Made by a program: the position numbers and the translations under genes
In this document: positions 15,409 through 23,698 of the stretch, piece by piece
Numbering within the stretch: the stretch's first letter is position 1
How the letters are laid out: every line of letters starts with the position of its first letter
Assembly: GCA_033722375.1 (NCBI GenBank)
Contig: JAWVZB010000041.1
Coordinates: 1 to 25,776, forward strand
Source of the DNA: JAWVZB01 sp033722375
Lineage (GTDB): Bacteria > Actinomycetota > Nitriliruptoria > Nitriliruptorales > Nitriliruptoraceae
Direction: 5' to 3'
Length of the DNA stretch: 25,776 nucleotides
The notes under the pieces: generated by a model
The model's database searches: none
The model's input: only the letters and a program-made list of their open reading frames with translations
What the model was told of the DNA's origin: nothing

Positions 15409-15987
15409 ATGGCCGACACGCGGGAGGAGATCCTCGTGGCAGCGCGTCGCTGCCTGCTGCGCGACGGCTGGGCGAAGCTGTCGACCCGGGCCATCGCCGA
15501 CGAGGCCGGTCTCCGGATGGGGCACCTGCACTACCACTTCGGGTCGAAGCGCAACCTGGTACTGGCGGTCCTCGACGCCGAGAACCAGCGCCGCCTCGAC
15601 CGCCAGGAACGCATGTACGGCGACGATGCGCCGCTGTGGAAGCAGTGGGAGCAGGCCTGCGACTTCCTCGAGGACGACCTCGACTCCGGCTACGTGCGCA
15701 TCCTCCAGGAGATGATCGCCGCGGGCTGGTCGGAGCCCGACATCGCCGAACGGGTGCGGGCGATGATCCTCGGGTGGTACGAGCTGCTGACGTCCGTCGC
15801 CGAGCGGGCGGAGCGTGAGCTCGGCAGCTTCGGGCCGTTCACGCCCGGCGAGGTGGCGGCCCTGGCCGGCGATGCGTTCATCGGGGCGGAAGCTCTGCTG
15901 CTGCTCGGTGACGGGGAGCCGCAGATGCCGCACCGCTCCGCCCTACGGAAGGTCGCCGAGGTCATCCGGCTCGCCGAAGAGGCCTGA
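15409..15987 (+). CDS. TetR-family transcriptional regulator
   Basis: A 192-residue regulator with an N-terminal TetR helix-turn-helix: REEILVAARRCLLRDGW, then STRAIADEAGLRMGHLHYHF and GSKRNLVLAVL (residues about 5-58). The rest is an all-helical ligand-binding and dimerisation domain. The ATG at 15409 follows AGAGGAG with suitable spacing. The next gene starts 36 bases after its stop and the third 14 bases after that, so TetR, the hydrolase-glycosyltransferase fusion and the MddA-like methyltransferase probably form one autoregulated operon. The ligand is unknown. Confidence 0.92.
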   Translation: MADTREEILVAARRCLLRDGWAKLSTRAIADEAGLRMGHLHYHFGSKRNLVLAVLDAENQRRLDRQERMYGDDAPLWKQWEQACDFLEDDLDSGYVRILQEMIAAGWSEPDIAERVRAMILGWYELLTSVAERAERELGSFGPFTPGEVAALAGDAFIGAEALLLLGDGEPQMPHRSALRKVAEVIRLAEEA

Positions 15988-16023
15988 CCGGGCACGACAA
16001 GCACGACAGGGGAGATGGTTCAC

Positions 16024-18135
16024 ATGCGGGCGATGCAGCCGGCGCGCCAGGGGTACGTCGAACACGACGGGGTCAAGATCGGCTACGAGGTGTTCGGGGA
16101 CGGCGCCCCGACCCTGCTCCTGATGCCGACGTGGACGATCGTCCACAGCCGCTTCTGGAAGCTGCAGGTCCCCTACCTCGCGCGGCACCACCGGGTCGTG
16201 ACCTTCGACGGGCCGGGGAACGGAAGATCTGACCGCCCCGTGGACCCCGACGCCTACTCGCACGACAAGGTCGTGGCGGGGGCCGTGGCCGTCCTCGAGG
16301 CCACCGGGACGGAGGCGGCGGTGGGTGTCGGGCTCTCGAAGGGGGCACTGTGGCTCGCCGAGCTGGCTGCGAGCTTCCCGGAGCTCGTCTTGGGTGCGGT
16401 CTTCATCGGAGGGGCGCTGCCGCTGACGCCGCCGCGCCCTGAGCGGGCCTCGATCGCGCAGACGTTCCTCGAGCCCTACCCCGAGAACCCCGAGGGCTGG
16501 GAGAAGTACAACGCGGCCTACTGGCGCGACCACTGGGAGGAGTTCGCCGAGTTCTTCTTCTCGGAATGCTTCAACGAACCGCACTCCACCAAGCAGCGGG
16601 AGGACGCGGTCGGCTGGGCGCTCGAGACGACCCCGGAGGTCGTCATCGCCGAGGCCGCGGCGGACTACCCGACCGGCGACGAGTACGAGGAGATGCTGCG
16701 CCGGATGGAGTGTCCAGTGCTCGCGATCCACGGCACCGAGGACCGCATCATCCCGCCTTCGCGCAGCGACCGGCTCGTGGAACTCGCCGGCGGCGAGCTC
16801 GTGCTGCTCGAGGGCGCCGGGCACATCCCGCTCGCCCGGGATCCCGTGAGGGTCAACGTGCTCCTTCGCGACTTCGTCGACCGGGTCACCCACTTCCGGC
16901 CACAGAACTTCAACTGGACGCGCGGCAGGTCACGGGCCAAGCGGGCGCTGTGGATCTCCTCGCCGATCGGGCTCGGTCACGTTCGCCGTGACCTGGCCAC
17001 CGCCCAGGCGCTCCGGGAGCACCATCCCGACCTGCAGATCGACTGGCTGGCCCAGCACCCGGTCACGCGGGTGCTCGAGGAGGCCGGAGAGACCGTCCAT
17101 CCCGCCAGCGAGCACCTCGCCAGTGAGTCTGCGCACATCGAGTCCGAGTCCGCCGAGCACGATCTCCACTGCTTCCAGGCCTGGCGACGGATGGACGAGA
17201 TCCTGCTGGCGGACTTCATGGTGTTCGACGACGTCGTCACGGACCGCCACTACGACCTCGTCGTCGGGGACGAGGCCTGGGACGTCGACTACTACCTCCA
17301 CGAGAACCCCGAGTTGAAGCGGTTCGCCTACGCCTGGTCGACCGATTTCGTGGGGTGGCTGCCGATGCCGAGCGGCGGGGACCGCGAGCGGTTCCTGACC
17401 GCCGACTACAACGCCGAGATGATCGAGCACATCGCCCGCTACCCGCGGGTCCGTGACGCCGCTCTGTTCGTCGGCAACCCCGAGGACATCGTCGACGAGC
17501 GCTTCGGTCCCGACCTGCCGTTGATCCGCGATTGGACCGAGCAGCACTACACGTTCCCCGGCTACGTGACCGGCTTCGATCCGCGGGCACTGGGGGACCG
17601 CGAGGAGCTGCGTGCCGAGCTCGGCTACCACCCTGACGAGCAGGTCTGCATCGTCACGGTCGGTGGATCGGGCGTCGGCACCGACCTGCTGCGGACCGTC
17701 ATCGACGCGTTCCCCCACGCCAAGCGCCAAGTGCCCGCCTTGCGGATGATCGTCGTCGCCGGCCCCCGCATCGACCCGGACGCACTTCCCCAGCACGACG
17801 GGCTCGAGGTACGCGGGTACGTCCACGAGCTCTATCGGCACCTCTCTGTGTGCGACCTCGCCGTCGTGCAGGGCGGGCTCACGACCTGCATGGAGCTCAC
17901 CGCCAGCCAACGCCCCTTCGTCTACATCCCCCTCCGCAACCATTTCGAGCAGAACCCCCACGTCCACCACCGCCTGCGTCGCCACCGGGCGGGGCGCCGC
18001 CTCGACTACGAGGACGCCACGCCCGACCACCTCGCGTCCGTGATCGCCGCCGAGATCGGCCGCGACGTGGACTACCGCCCGGTCGAGACCGACGGGGCGG
18101 CGCGAGCGGCAGCCACGCTCGCCGAGCTGCTCTGA
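16024..18135 (+). CDS. alpha/beta hydrolase fused to a GT-B glycosyltransferase
   Basis: A 703-residue fusion. Residues about 8-290 are an alpha/beta hydrolase: VVTFDGPGNGRSDRP, the nucleophile elbow GVGLSKGA (Ser105), the acid in HGTEDRIIPP (Asp240) and the base in EGAGHIPLA (His267), so the triad is complete. Residues about 305-700 form a MurG/MGT-like GT-B fold: SPIGLGHVRRDLATAQAL at the start and VVQGGLTTCMELTASQRPF followed by HFEQNPHVHHRL near the donor site. It may hydrolyse or form an ester and glycosylate the same small molecule, which is inference. The ATG at 16024 has AGGGGAG nine bases upstream; an ATG at 16015 directly abuts that site and is less likely. Middle gene of the TetR-led operon. 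Confidence 0.85.
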   Translation: MRAMQPARQGYVEHDGVKIGYEVFGDGAPTLLLMPTWTIVHSRFWKLQVPYLARHHRVVTFDGPGNGRSDRPVDPDAYSHDKVVAGAVAVLEATGTEAAVGVGLSKGALWLAELAASFPELVLGAVFIGGALPLTPPRPERASIAQTFLEPYPENPEGWEKYNAAYWRDHWEEFAEFFFSECFNEPHSTKQREDAVGWALETTPEVVIAEAAADYPTGDEYEEMLRRMECPVLAIHGTEDRIIPPSRSDRLVELAGGELVLLEGAGHIPLARDPVRVNVLLRDFVDRVTHFRPQNFNWTRGRSRAKRALWISSPIGLGHVRRDLATAQALREHHPDLQIDWLAQHPVTRVLEEAGETVHPASEHLASESAHIESESAEHDLHCFQAWRRMDEILLADFMVFDDVVTDRHYDLVVGDEAWDVDYYLHENPELKRFAYAWSTDFVGWLPMPSGGDRERFLTADYNAEMIEHIARYPRVRDAALFVGNPEDIVDERFGPDLPLIRDWTEQHYTFPGYVTGFDPRALGDREELRAELGYHPDEQVCIVTVGGSGVGTDLLRTVIDAFPHAKRQVPALRMIVVAGPRIDPDALPQHDGLEVRGYVHELYRHLSVCDLAVVQGGLTTCMELTASQRPFVYIPLRNHFEQNPHVHHRLRRHRAGRRLDYEDATPDHLASVIAAEIGRDVDYRPVETDGAARAAATLAELL

Positions 18136-18149
18136 GGGAAGGGAGCACG

Positions 18150-18908
18150 ATGGGGCAACAGACGACGACGCAACGGGCGCCGGGCGCGTCCAGGGCTGCG
18201 ACGACCGTGTACGGGTTCGTCGCCTACGCGGCCTTCCTGGCGGTGTTCGCCTACTTCGTCGGGTTCATCGAGGGACTGATCGTCCCCAAGGGCATCGACG
18301 ACGGGCCCGACACCACGGTCTGGATCGCGGCGCTGGCCGACGTGGGACTGATCACCATGTTCGGCCTCCAGCACAGCGTCATGGCACGCCCCGGCTTCAA
18401 GCGCTGGTGGAAGCGCTACGTGCCAGAGCCGATCGAGCGCAGCACCTACGTGGCCATCTCGACCGCCACCCTCGCACTCGTGATGTTGCTCTGGCAGCCG
18501 ATCCCGGAGGTCGTCTGGGAGATCAACGCCCAGCCGTGGCGCGGGATCGTCTACGGGATCTCGTTCGCGGGGTGGGGGATCCTGCTGCTCGCGACGTTCC
18601 TGATCGATCACTTCGATCTGTTCGGGGTCAAACAGGTGGTCCGACACCAGCGCGGCGAGGCCTACGAACACCCCACTTTCAAAACCCCCCTGCTGTACCG
18701 GTACGTCCGGCACCCACTGCTCCTGGGGTTCCTGATCGCGTTCTGGGCCGCGCCGACCATGACGGTTGGGCACCTGCTCTTCGCCGGCGCCATGACGATC
18801 TACATCCTCGTTGCGGTGCGCTACGAGGAACGGGACCTGATCCGCTACCACGGCGACCAGTACCGGCGTTACCGCGACGAGGTCCCGCGGCTGATCCCGC
18901 GACCCTGA
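18150..18908 (+). CDS. mddA: MddA-like membrane methyltransferase (methanethiol S-methyltransferase family)
   Basis: A 252-residue membrane protein of the NnrU/isoprenylcysteine-methyltransferase-like group. It has about five hydrophobic segments. The typical MddA stretch GLQHSVMARPGFKRWW is near residue 72, followed by PEPIERSTYV, then the SAM-binding end: YRYVRHPLLLGFLIAFW and the tail RYEERDLIRYHGDQYRRYR. MddA makes dimethyl sulfide from methanethiol and SAM. Methylselenol could be an alternative substrate, but nothing in the sequence shows it. The ATG at 18150 follows AGGGAAGGGAG and lies 14 bases after the fusion gene, in the same operon. The hydrolase and glycosyltransferase beside it suggest the true role could be modification of a different thiol or lipid. 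Confidence 0.8.
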   Translation: MGQQTTTQRAPGASRAATTVYGFVAYAAFLAVFAYFVGFIEGLIVPKGIDDGPDTTVWIAALADVGLITMFGLQHSVMARPGFKRWWKRYVPEPIERSTYVAISTATLALVMLLWQPIPEVVWEINAQPWRGIVYGISFAGWGILLLATFLIDHFDLFGVKQVVRHQRGEAYEHPTFKTPLLYRYVRHPLLLGFLIAFWAAPTMTVGHLLFAGAMTIYILVAVRYEERDLIRYHGDQYRRYRDEVPRLIPRP

Positions 18909-18932
18909 ACAGCGGGTGCGGGTCGCGGTCGG

Positions 18933-19166
18933 TCACGCGTCGAGACGCTCCTTGATCTCGTTGTGGATCGTCTGGAGGTCGTAGCCGTCCTCTTGCGCGT
19001 CCATGACCAGCTCGTCGTCGATGCGGACCTTGAACACGCCGCCATCCCCGGTCTTGAGTGAGACGGCCTCGAGATCCTGTCCGTAGGTGTCCAGCAGCTC
19101 GCGCTGGGTGTCGATGGCACGGTTCAGGTGGCCGCAGGGGACGCAGTACTCGATCTCGACCTGCAC
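18933..19166 (-). CDS. SelW/SelT/SelH (Rdx)-family thioredoxin-fold protein, cysteine form
   Basis: A 77-residue protein. The strand VEIEY is followed by C8-V-P-C11 and the helix LNRAIDTQRELLDTYG, then the strands VSLKTGDGGVFKVRID and a C-terminal helix. This is the Rdx family fold, where many homologues have selenocysteine at the second position of the CxxC; here both codons are TGC, so it is a cysteine form. These small proteins are thought to act in thiol redox reactions. The GTG at 19166 is chosen for the AGAGGAG seven bases upstream and because it begins right at the first strand. It is convergent with the MddA-like gene and probably monocistronic. Confidence 0.87.
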   Translation of the reverse strand: MQVEIEYCVPCGHLNRAIDTQRELLDTYGQDLEAVSLKTGDGGVFKVRIDDELVMDAQEDGYDLQTIHNEIKERLDA

Positions 19167-19315
19167 GGATGCTCCTCTGTCAGCGTCGGGTGGTGTCGTT
19201 CGCGTGTCTCGGTGCGTGCAACGAGGATGCCCTCCGAGATCTTCCCGCGAGGGTTCTCGACCCCGACGGACGGGCTGGCCTGTCGTGGCCGTCCGGCCCC
19301 TACGGTGCCTCACCG

Positions 19316-19915
19316 ATGGTGTCCTCCCCACTCCTCCGTCCCACCCGTCTGATCCGCCAGCAGGCGCTGACCGTGGCGGCGGTCGCGCTCGTTGCCGCCG
19401 GCTGCTCGGGGGCGGTGCTCGATGCGACCCCTGGATCGTCCCCGGCGGCCACGCCGTCATCCGTAGTCGAGTCGCCCGGAGACGGCAGGTCTGCCAGTCC
19501 CGATGCGCTCGTCACGACGATCGAGCGGATCGTGGACGGTGACACCCTCTACGTCGCTGACCTCGAGGAGCGCGTCCGGCTGATCGGGATCGACGCGCCG
19601 GAGACCCAGCATCCCGATCAGGGCGTGGAGTGCTTCGGGCGGGAGGCCAGCGCCCATCTCGGTGAGCTCGTGCCGCCGGGCACCGAGGTGCGGGTCGTCT
19701 TCGACGTGGAGCGTGTCGACCGCTACGACCGGCCCCTCGGCTACCTCTACCGGACCGACGACGACCTGTTCGTGAACCTCGCGATGGTCGCGGACGGGTA
19801 CGCGATGGCCTACACGGTGCCGCCGAACGTGGAGCACGCCGAGGAGTTCGTGGCCGCGCAACGTGACGCTCGCGAGGCTGGGCGGGGCCTGTGGTCGGCG
19901 TGTGGCGAGCGCTGA
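19316..19915 (+). CDS. secreted thermonuclease-like lipoprotein (SNase family)
   Basis: A 199-residue protein. The N-terminus is a lipoprotein signal: basic RPTRLIRQQ, hydrophobic ALTVAAVALVAAG, then the lipidation Cys30. A serine/proline-rich linker follows to about residue 65. The nuclease domain has VDGDTLYV (73-80), RVRLIGIDAPET (86-97), ECFGREAS (105-112) and VDRYDRPLGYLY (134-145). These carry the calcium-binding aspartates and the catalytic Arg/Glu/Arg of staphylococcal nuclease. It should degrade DNA or RNA outside the membrane. No ribosome site is visible before the ATG at 19316, so it may be leaderless, or an alternative start may be used. Confidence 0.9.
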   Translation: MVSSPLLRPTRLIRQQALTVAAVALVAAGCSGAVLDATPGSSPAATPSSVVESPGDGRSASPDALVTTIERIVDGDTLYVADLEERVRLIGIDAPETQHPDQGVECFGREASAHLGELVPPGTEVRVVFDVERVDRYDRPLGYLYRTDDDLFVNLAMVADGYAMAYTVPPNVEHAEEFVAAQRDAREAGRGLWSACGER

Positions 19916-19943
19916 TCAAGGGCCAAGCCCGCCCGCAGGTACT

Positions 19944-19964
19944 TGCGAGGAACTGTCCCTCGCA
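19944..19964. other. perfect hairpin between the nuclease and histidine kinase genes
   Basis: TGCGAGG (19944-19950) and CCTCGCA (19958-19964) form a seven-pair stem with the loop AACTGTC. It lies 29 bases after the nuclease stop and about 43 bases before the kinase start. No T-run follows. It could be a weak terminator, a processing site or an operator; I cannot decide between these. Confidence 0.4.
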
Positions 19965-20006
19965 TGTGCAATACGGACGGGCCATGGACTCGAACAAGTA
20001 GACAGC

Positions 20007-21734
20007 ATGGCGAATTTCGGCAGTCCTCGGGCGCGACGACCACGATGGAGCGTCGCGACGGTCGTCGGAACCTATTTCGTCGTCGGACTCGCCTGGATCC
20101 TCGTGACGGCTCTCCTGGTCGCGCCGGTCAGCGGATGGTTGGACCTCTCTCCGCAGCTCGTGGAAGTGCTGAAGGGCCTGTTGTTCGTGCTCGTCACCGC
20201 AACGGTGCTGTACGCCTCTCTGCGGCACTGGGAGACCGCGTTCGTGGCTTCCGAGATGCGTTCACGGGCCATCGTCTCCTCGTCGGACGCCGCGATCGTC
20301 GGCACCGACGCGGCGGGAAGGATCACGACGTGGAACCCAGCGGCAGAGCGGCTCTACGGGTGGATGCAGAGCGAGGTCACCGGTAGCTCGATCGTCGACG
20401 TCACCGGTGACCGTCGGATCGAGCGTTCAGGTGTGGAGCTCGGCCACCGGCGTTACACGACCCGCCACCAGACGGCTGACGGGTCCTGGGTCGACGTGGC
20501 CGTGACCGTCTCCCCGCTGAACCACCACGAGGGGCAGAACGCCGGCTCTGCGGTCATCGTTCGTGACGTCAGTGAGCAGGTCCGGCGGCGACAGGAACTC
20601 GCACGCAGCGAACGTCGTTTCCGCAAGCTCGCCGAGCAGACGGCGGGGGTGGTCTATCGGATCGCCTTCACGCCGGAGCCCCGGATCGACTACTTCAGTC
20701 CCCAGGCGGAAGAGGTCTTCGGCTACCCACCCGAGGTCTACTACGCAGATCCCGATCTGATGTACCGACAGGTCCATCCCGACGATCGGCACAAGCTCGC
20801 GTTCCTCGGCAAGGACGATCCCCGCGAAGGCACGGCCGAGTCGGGGGTCTCAGTGTTCCGGTTCCGCCACGGCGATGGGCGATGGATCTGGCTCGAGGAC
20901 CATCACACCCCGGAATCGGACGAAACCGGCAGGGTCGTCGCCGACCAGGGGATCGCCTTCGACATCACCGCCCGCAGGCAGGAGGAACAAGCCCGTGCGG
21001 CTGCGCTCGAGCACGAGCGGGAGGCTGCGGAACAGCTCAAGCGGACCGTGGCCGCTCACCGGACGTTCCTCCGCAACGTCAGTCATGAGGTGCGCACGCC
21101 GCTGACCTCGGTCGTCGGGGTGGCAGAGACCTTGCAGGCGCGGCTGGGAGACCTCGGCTCTGGCCAGCAGGAACAACTCCTCGACCGTCTCCAACGCAAC
21201 TCCCTCCGCCTGTGGCGGCTGTTCGAGGATCTCCTCGACCTCGATCGGCTCAGTCGGGGGGCAGGTGAACTGGATCTCGAAGACGACGTCGACCTCGCAC
21301 AGGTGTGTGAGCAGCTCATCGCGGAACTCGATGCGGGCGAGCACTCCATCCGCTGTCACGTCCCGCCAACCTCGTTGCGGTTGGATCGCCCCAAGATCGA
21401 ACGTGCGATCGACAACCTGCTCCGCAACGCCGTCAAGCACACCCCAAGTGGCACGAGGATCACGGTGGATCTGCAGCGTGCCGAAGATCACGTCGACCTG
21501 ACCGTCACGGACGACGGTCCCGGTATCCCAGCGGCGCTCGTCCCGACGATCTTCGACGCGTTCCGACAGGGCCCGGATGCCTCCGAGGACCCCACGCCGG
21601 GTGCTGGCATCGGCCTCGCGATCGCTCGCGAGTTCGCTCGTGTCCACGGTGGTGACCTGTCCTACGAGCCAGGGGAGCCGGGCGGGTCGTGCTTCCGTCT
21701 CCACCTGCCGGTCAGCCCGTCGACGGTTTCGTGA
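20007..21734 (+). CDS. membrane-bound PAS sensor histidine kinase
   Basis: A 575-residue sensor kinase. Two membrane helices lie at about 15-38 and 53-71, with a short external loop. A PAS domain is at about 85-190 (IVSSSDAAIVGTDAAGRITTWNPAAERLYG) and a second at about 203-325 (RVRKLAE-like start, FSPQAEEVFGYPPEV). A short coiled coil precedes the H-box NVSHEVRTPLTS with His360. ATP-binding motifs follow: NLLRNAVKH (N), DDGPGIP (G1), FDAFRQG (F) and GAGIGLAIA (G2). All catalytic elements are intact. No response regulator is adjacent, so it is an orphan kinase. The start at 20007 lacks a clear ribosome site but gives a short N-terminus before the first helix. Confidence 0.92.
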   Translation: MANFGSPRARRPRWSVATVVGTYFVVGLAWILVTALLVAPVSGWLDLSPQLVEVLKGLLFVLVTATVLYASLRHWETAFVASEMRSRAIVSSSDAAIVGTDAAGRITTWNPAAERLYGWMQSEVTGSSIVDVTGDRRIERSGVELGHRRYTTRHQTADGSWVDVAVTVSPLNHHEGQNAGSAVIVRDVSEQVRRRQELARSERRFRKLAEQTAGVVYRIAFTPEPRIDYFSPQAEEVFGYPPEVYYADPDLMYRQVHPDDRHKLAFLGKDDPREGTAESGVSVFRFRHGDGRWIWLEDHHTPESDETGRVVADQGIAFDITARRQEEQARAAALEHEREAAEQLKRTVAAHRTFLRNVSHEVRTPLTSVVGVAETLQARLGDLGSGQQEQLLDRLQRNSLRLWRLFEDLLDLDRLSRGAGELDLEDDVDLAQVCEQLIAELDAGEHSIRCHVPPTSLRLDRPKIERAIDNLLRNAVKHTPSGTRITVDLQRAEDHVDLTVTDDGPGIPAALVPTIFDAFRQGPDASEDPTPGAGIGLAIAREFARVHGGDLSYEPGEPGGSCFRLHLPVSPSTVS

Positions 21735-21776
21735 TGGCGCCGAGGTGCCGGCTCGATGCTGTCACCGGGTGAGCCG

Positions 21777-22673
21777 TCAGGAGCCTCCAGCGAGGTCGAG
21801 GTCACGGAGAGATCGGGCCAGCACGGCGGCGGGGCGCGGGGGCACCGCCTCGCGGAGCAGTTCGTAGAGCTCGGTGCCGTCGGCGGGGCGGCCGGCCGGC
21901 TCGAGGCGGGTGGCGGCGTAGATGGTGTCGTCGAGCACGTCGGGGATCCCGCGGGTCTCGTCGCTCGGTCGGGGGAGCTCCGGCGGGCCGGCCTCGTCAA
22001 CGAGGTCGATGGCGCGGCGTCCCGTCACGAGTTCCCACATCACAACTCCCGCGGCGAACACGTCGATGCGAGCGTCGCGGCTGCTGCCGTTCACCTGCTC
22101 GGGTGCCAGGTAGGCGGTCTCCCTCACGAGGAGGTCCTGATCGGTCAAGGTGCTGCTCGACACGATGTTGCGGATGCGGCCCCCACCACCGAGCTTGACG
22201 ATCCCGTCGCTCGCGATCATGAGGTTCGTGGGGGACACGTTGCGGTGCACCAGCGAGGCGACGTGGAGCGCACTGAGTCCAGCTGCGAGCTGGGACCCGA
22301 AACACGCGGCTGCCGTGGCTCCCCAGAGGCGGTTGCGCAATGCCTGTTCGAGCACGATGCCGTCGACCCACTCCCACACGCCCAGTCGCACGTCACCGAT
22401 GTTCACGACGTCGAACACCCGGATCACGTTGGCGTGCTCGACCGACGCCAGCAGCGAGACGCGCCGCTTGAAGGCCTCTTGCGCGTCCTCGTCGTCGAGG
22501 TCCTCCTCGCGGATCACCTGGAGGGCGACGTCGCGCTGAAGTTGGAGGTCGCGGCCATGCCACGTCTCGACTGACGTGCCTGCCGTAACCCGTCGATCGA
22601 GCTGCCAACGGTCGTTGACGATCTCGCCGGCGGTCGGCGACCAGCGGTGCTCGGTGGTGTCCAGTGCTCCCAC
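21777..22673 (-). CDS. serine/threonine protein-kinase-like pseudokinase
   Basis: A 298-residue kinase-fold protein in which the main catalytic residues are replaced. The ATP-anchoring lysine of the VAIK motif is Gln52 (DVALQVI). The HRD motif is H143-R-N145 (LVHRNVSPTNLM), so the catalytic Asp is Asn. The DFG motif is replaced by glycines (KLGGGGRI, 161-165), and the glycine loop is weak (RVTAGTSVETW). The fold itself is kept: the APE motif (YLAPEQV, 188-194) and the helix-F region DVFAAGVVMWELVTG are well preserved. No membrane or PASTA region follows. It most likely works as a binding or scaffold protein. It starts at a GTG and is convergent with the histidine kinase gene. Confidence 0.88.
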   Translation of the reverse strand: MGALDTTEHRWSPTAGEIVNDRWQLDRRVTAGTSVETWHGRDLQLQRDVALQVIREEDLDDEDAQEAFKRRVSLLASVEHANVIRVFDVVNIGDVRLGVWEWVDGIVLEQALRNRLWGATAAACFGSQLAAGLSALHVASLVHRNVSPTNLMIASDGIVKLGGGGRIRNIVSSSTLTDQDLLVRETAYLAPEQVNGSSRDARIDVFAAGVVMWELVTGRRAIDLVDEAGPPELPRPSDETRGIPDVLDDTIYAATRLEPAGRPADGTELYELLREAVPPRPAAVLARSLRDLDLAGGS

Positions 22674-22803
22674 TTCCGAAGGGAGGTGGCAGCGTGGCTC
22701 GTCGGACGGCGGTCGTCAACACGGACGGTGGGTCACGGGTGACCGCCTGTGCATCCGGTCGCGGTGGTCCACCCTGGAACCCGGCACCGACGGGAGGTGG
22801 ACC

Positions 22804-23184
22804 ATGAGCGAGACGACCAGCACCCGCGCCCCGGCGATCAGTGACCTGTCGTGGGGCAGCATCGACACCGACGCCGGTAGCTTCCGCGACGCCAAGCTGT
22901 GGCCCGGTGGAGGACGAAACTGGGACTGGAACGAGACCGGCACCCACCACTCGCCCGGTGTGCAGACCGACGACGTGGAGGAACTCGTCGACAACGGCGC
23001 CGAGATCGTCGTCCTCGGTCGTGGGCAGCAGCAGCGGCTCGAGGTGCCGGACGCGACCGTCGCCTGGTTGGAGGAGCGGGGCGTCGAGGTCGAGGTGCTC
23101 GAGAGCAGCGCCGCCGTCGAGCGCTACAACGAGCTCGCGTCCGACGGTCGCGCGGTCGGGGCGCTGATCCACACCACCTGCTGA
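22804..23184 (+). CDS. Mth938-like (DUF498) domain protein
   Basis: A 126-residue protein resembling the Mth938/NDUFAF3-like domain: SWGSIDTDAGSFRDAKLWPG near residue 16, HHSPGVQTDDVEELVDNGAE, then VVLGRGQQQRLEVPDATVAWL and the closing NELASDGRAVGALIHTTC. The family has a small alpha/beta fold. Eukaryotic relatives help assemble respiratory complex I; bacterial members have no settled role. The ATG at 22804 is preceded by GGGAGG. It is divergent from the pseudokinase (130 bases between) and convergent with the pilin gene. Confidence 0.82.
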   Translation: MSETTSTRAPAISDLSWGSIDTDAGSFRDAKLWPGGGRNWDWNETGTHHSPGVQTDDVEELVDNGAEIVVLGRGQQQRLEVPDATVAWLEERGVEVEVLESSAAVERYNELASDGRAVGALIHTTC

Positions 23185-23187
23185 CCT

Positions 23188-23200
23188 GCTCTGGAAGAGC
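23188..23200. terminator. possible bidirectional terminator hairpin
   Basis: GCTCT-GGA-AGAGC forms a five-pair stem, with two further C-G pairs beyond a T-T mismatch. It lies between the convergent stops of the Mth938-like gene (23184) and the pilin gene (23213). No T-run is present. Confidence 0.35.
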
Positions 23201-23212
23201 TGGTCCGCTGTG

Positions 23213-23698
23213 TCACTGTGACGCAGAGAGTCGCAGGTAGAGGCGGCACGGACCCGATTCCGGCACCGACCGCGACGACCACGTCGTCGAGGCCGTGGCG
23301 CGATGCATCGCATCCACACAGCGGTTCGCGGCACGCGACGACAGTGCCAGAAGAGAGCCGGACGGACCGACGTCCACGGCTACCTCCGCTGGGCCTCGCG
23401 AGCCGACGTCCGCCGACACGATGGTGGGCTGCTCGCCGCCTTCGAGCCCCGGTTGCGCAGACCCGCTCGACGTATCGGTCTCCAACCGGTCGAGCTCATA
23501 CTGCATGATCGTGTTGCGGATCGCGTGCCGCGCCACCGCTTCCTCGGCTCTCCCCTTGATCTGGAAGTAGGTCGGCAGCGCGATCGCTGACAACACGCCC
23601 AAGATCATCACGACGATCAGCAGCTCGAGCAGCGTGAAGCCGCTCTCCCCACCGATGTCGCGTCGGACGACGGACATGAACGGACGGGCCCCCAGCAT
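23213..23698 (-). CDS. type IV pilin-like protein (PilA/pseudopilin)
   Basis: A 161-residue prepilin. A basic leader of about 20 residues ends at Gly, followed by the N-methylation segment FTLLELLIVVMILGVLSAIA and PTYFQIKGRAEEAVA. Prepilin peptidase should cut between G and F, and Glu at mature position 5 is present (FTLLE). The globular part is variable, with a C-terminal cysteine pair (NRC...GPCRLYLR) that could form the usual disulfide loop. The ATG at 23698 has GGGGGA upstream with seven bases spacing; ATGs at 23677 and 23713 are alternatives. No other pilus gene is in the window, so assembly machinery must lie elsewhere. The upstream leader contains strong hairpins. Confidence 0.85.
   Translation of the reverse strand: MLGARPFMSVVRRDIGGESGFTLLELLIVVMILGVLSAIALPTYFQIKGRAEEAVARHAIRNTIMQYELDRLETDTSSGSAQPGLEGGEQPTIVSADVGSRGPAEVAVDVGPSGSLLALSSRAANRCVDAMHRATASTTWSSRSVPESGPCRLYLRLSASQ

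Noticed and set aside
18933..19166. Selenocysteine in the SelW-like protein
   Set aside because: Both codons of its CxxC are TGC; there is no in-frame TGA.
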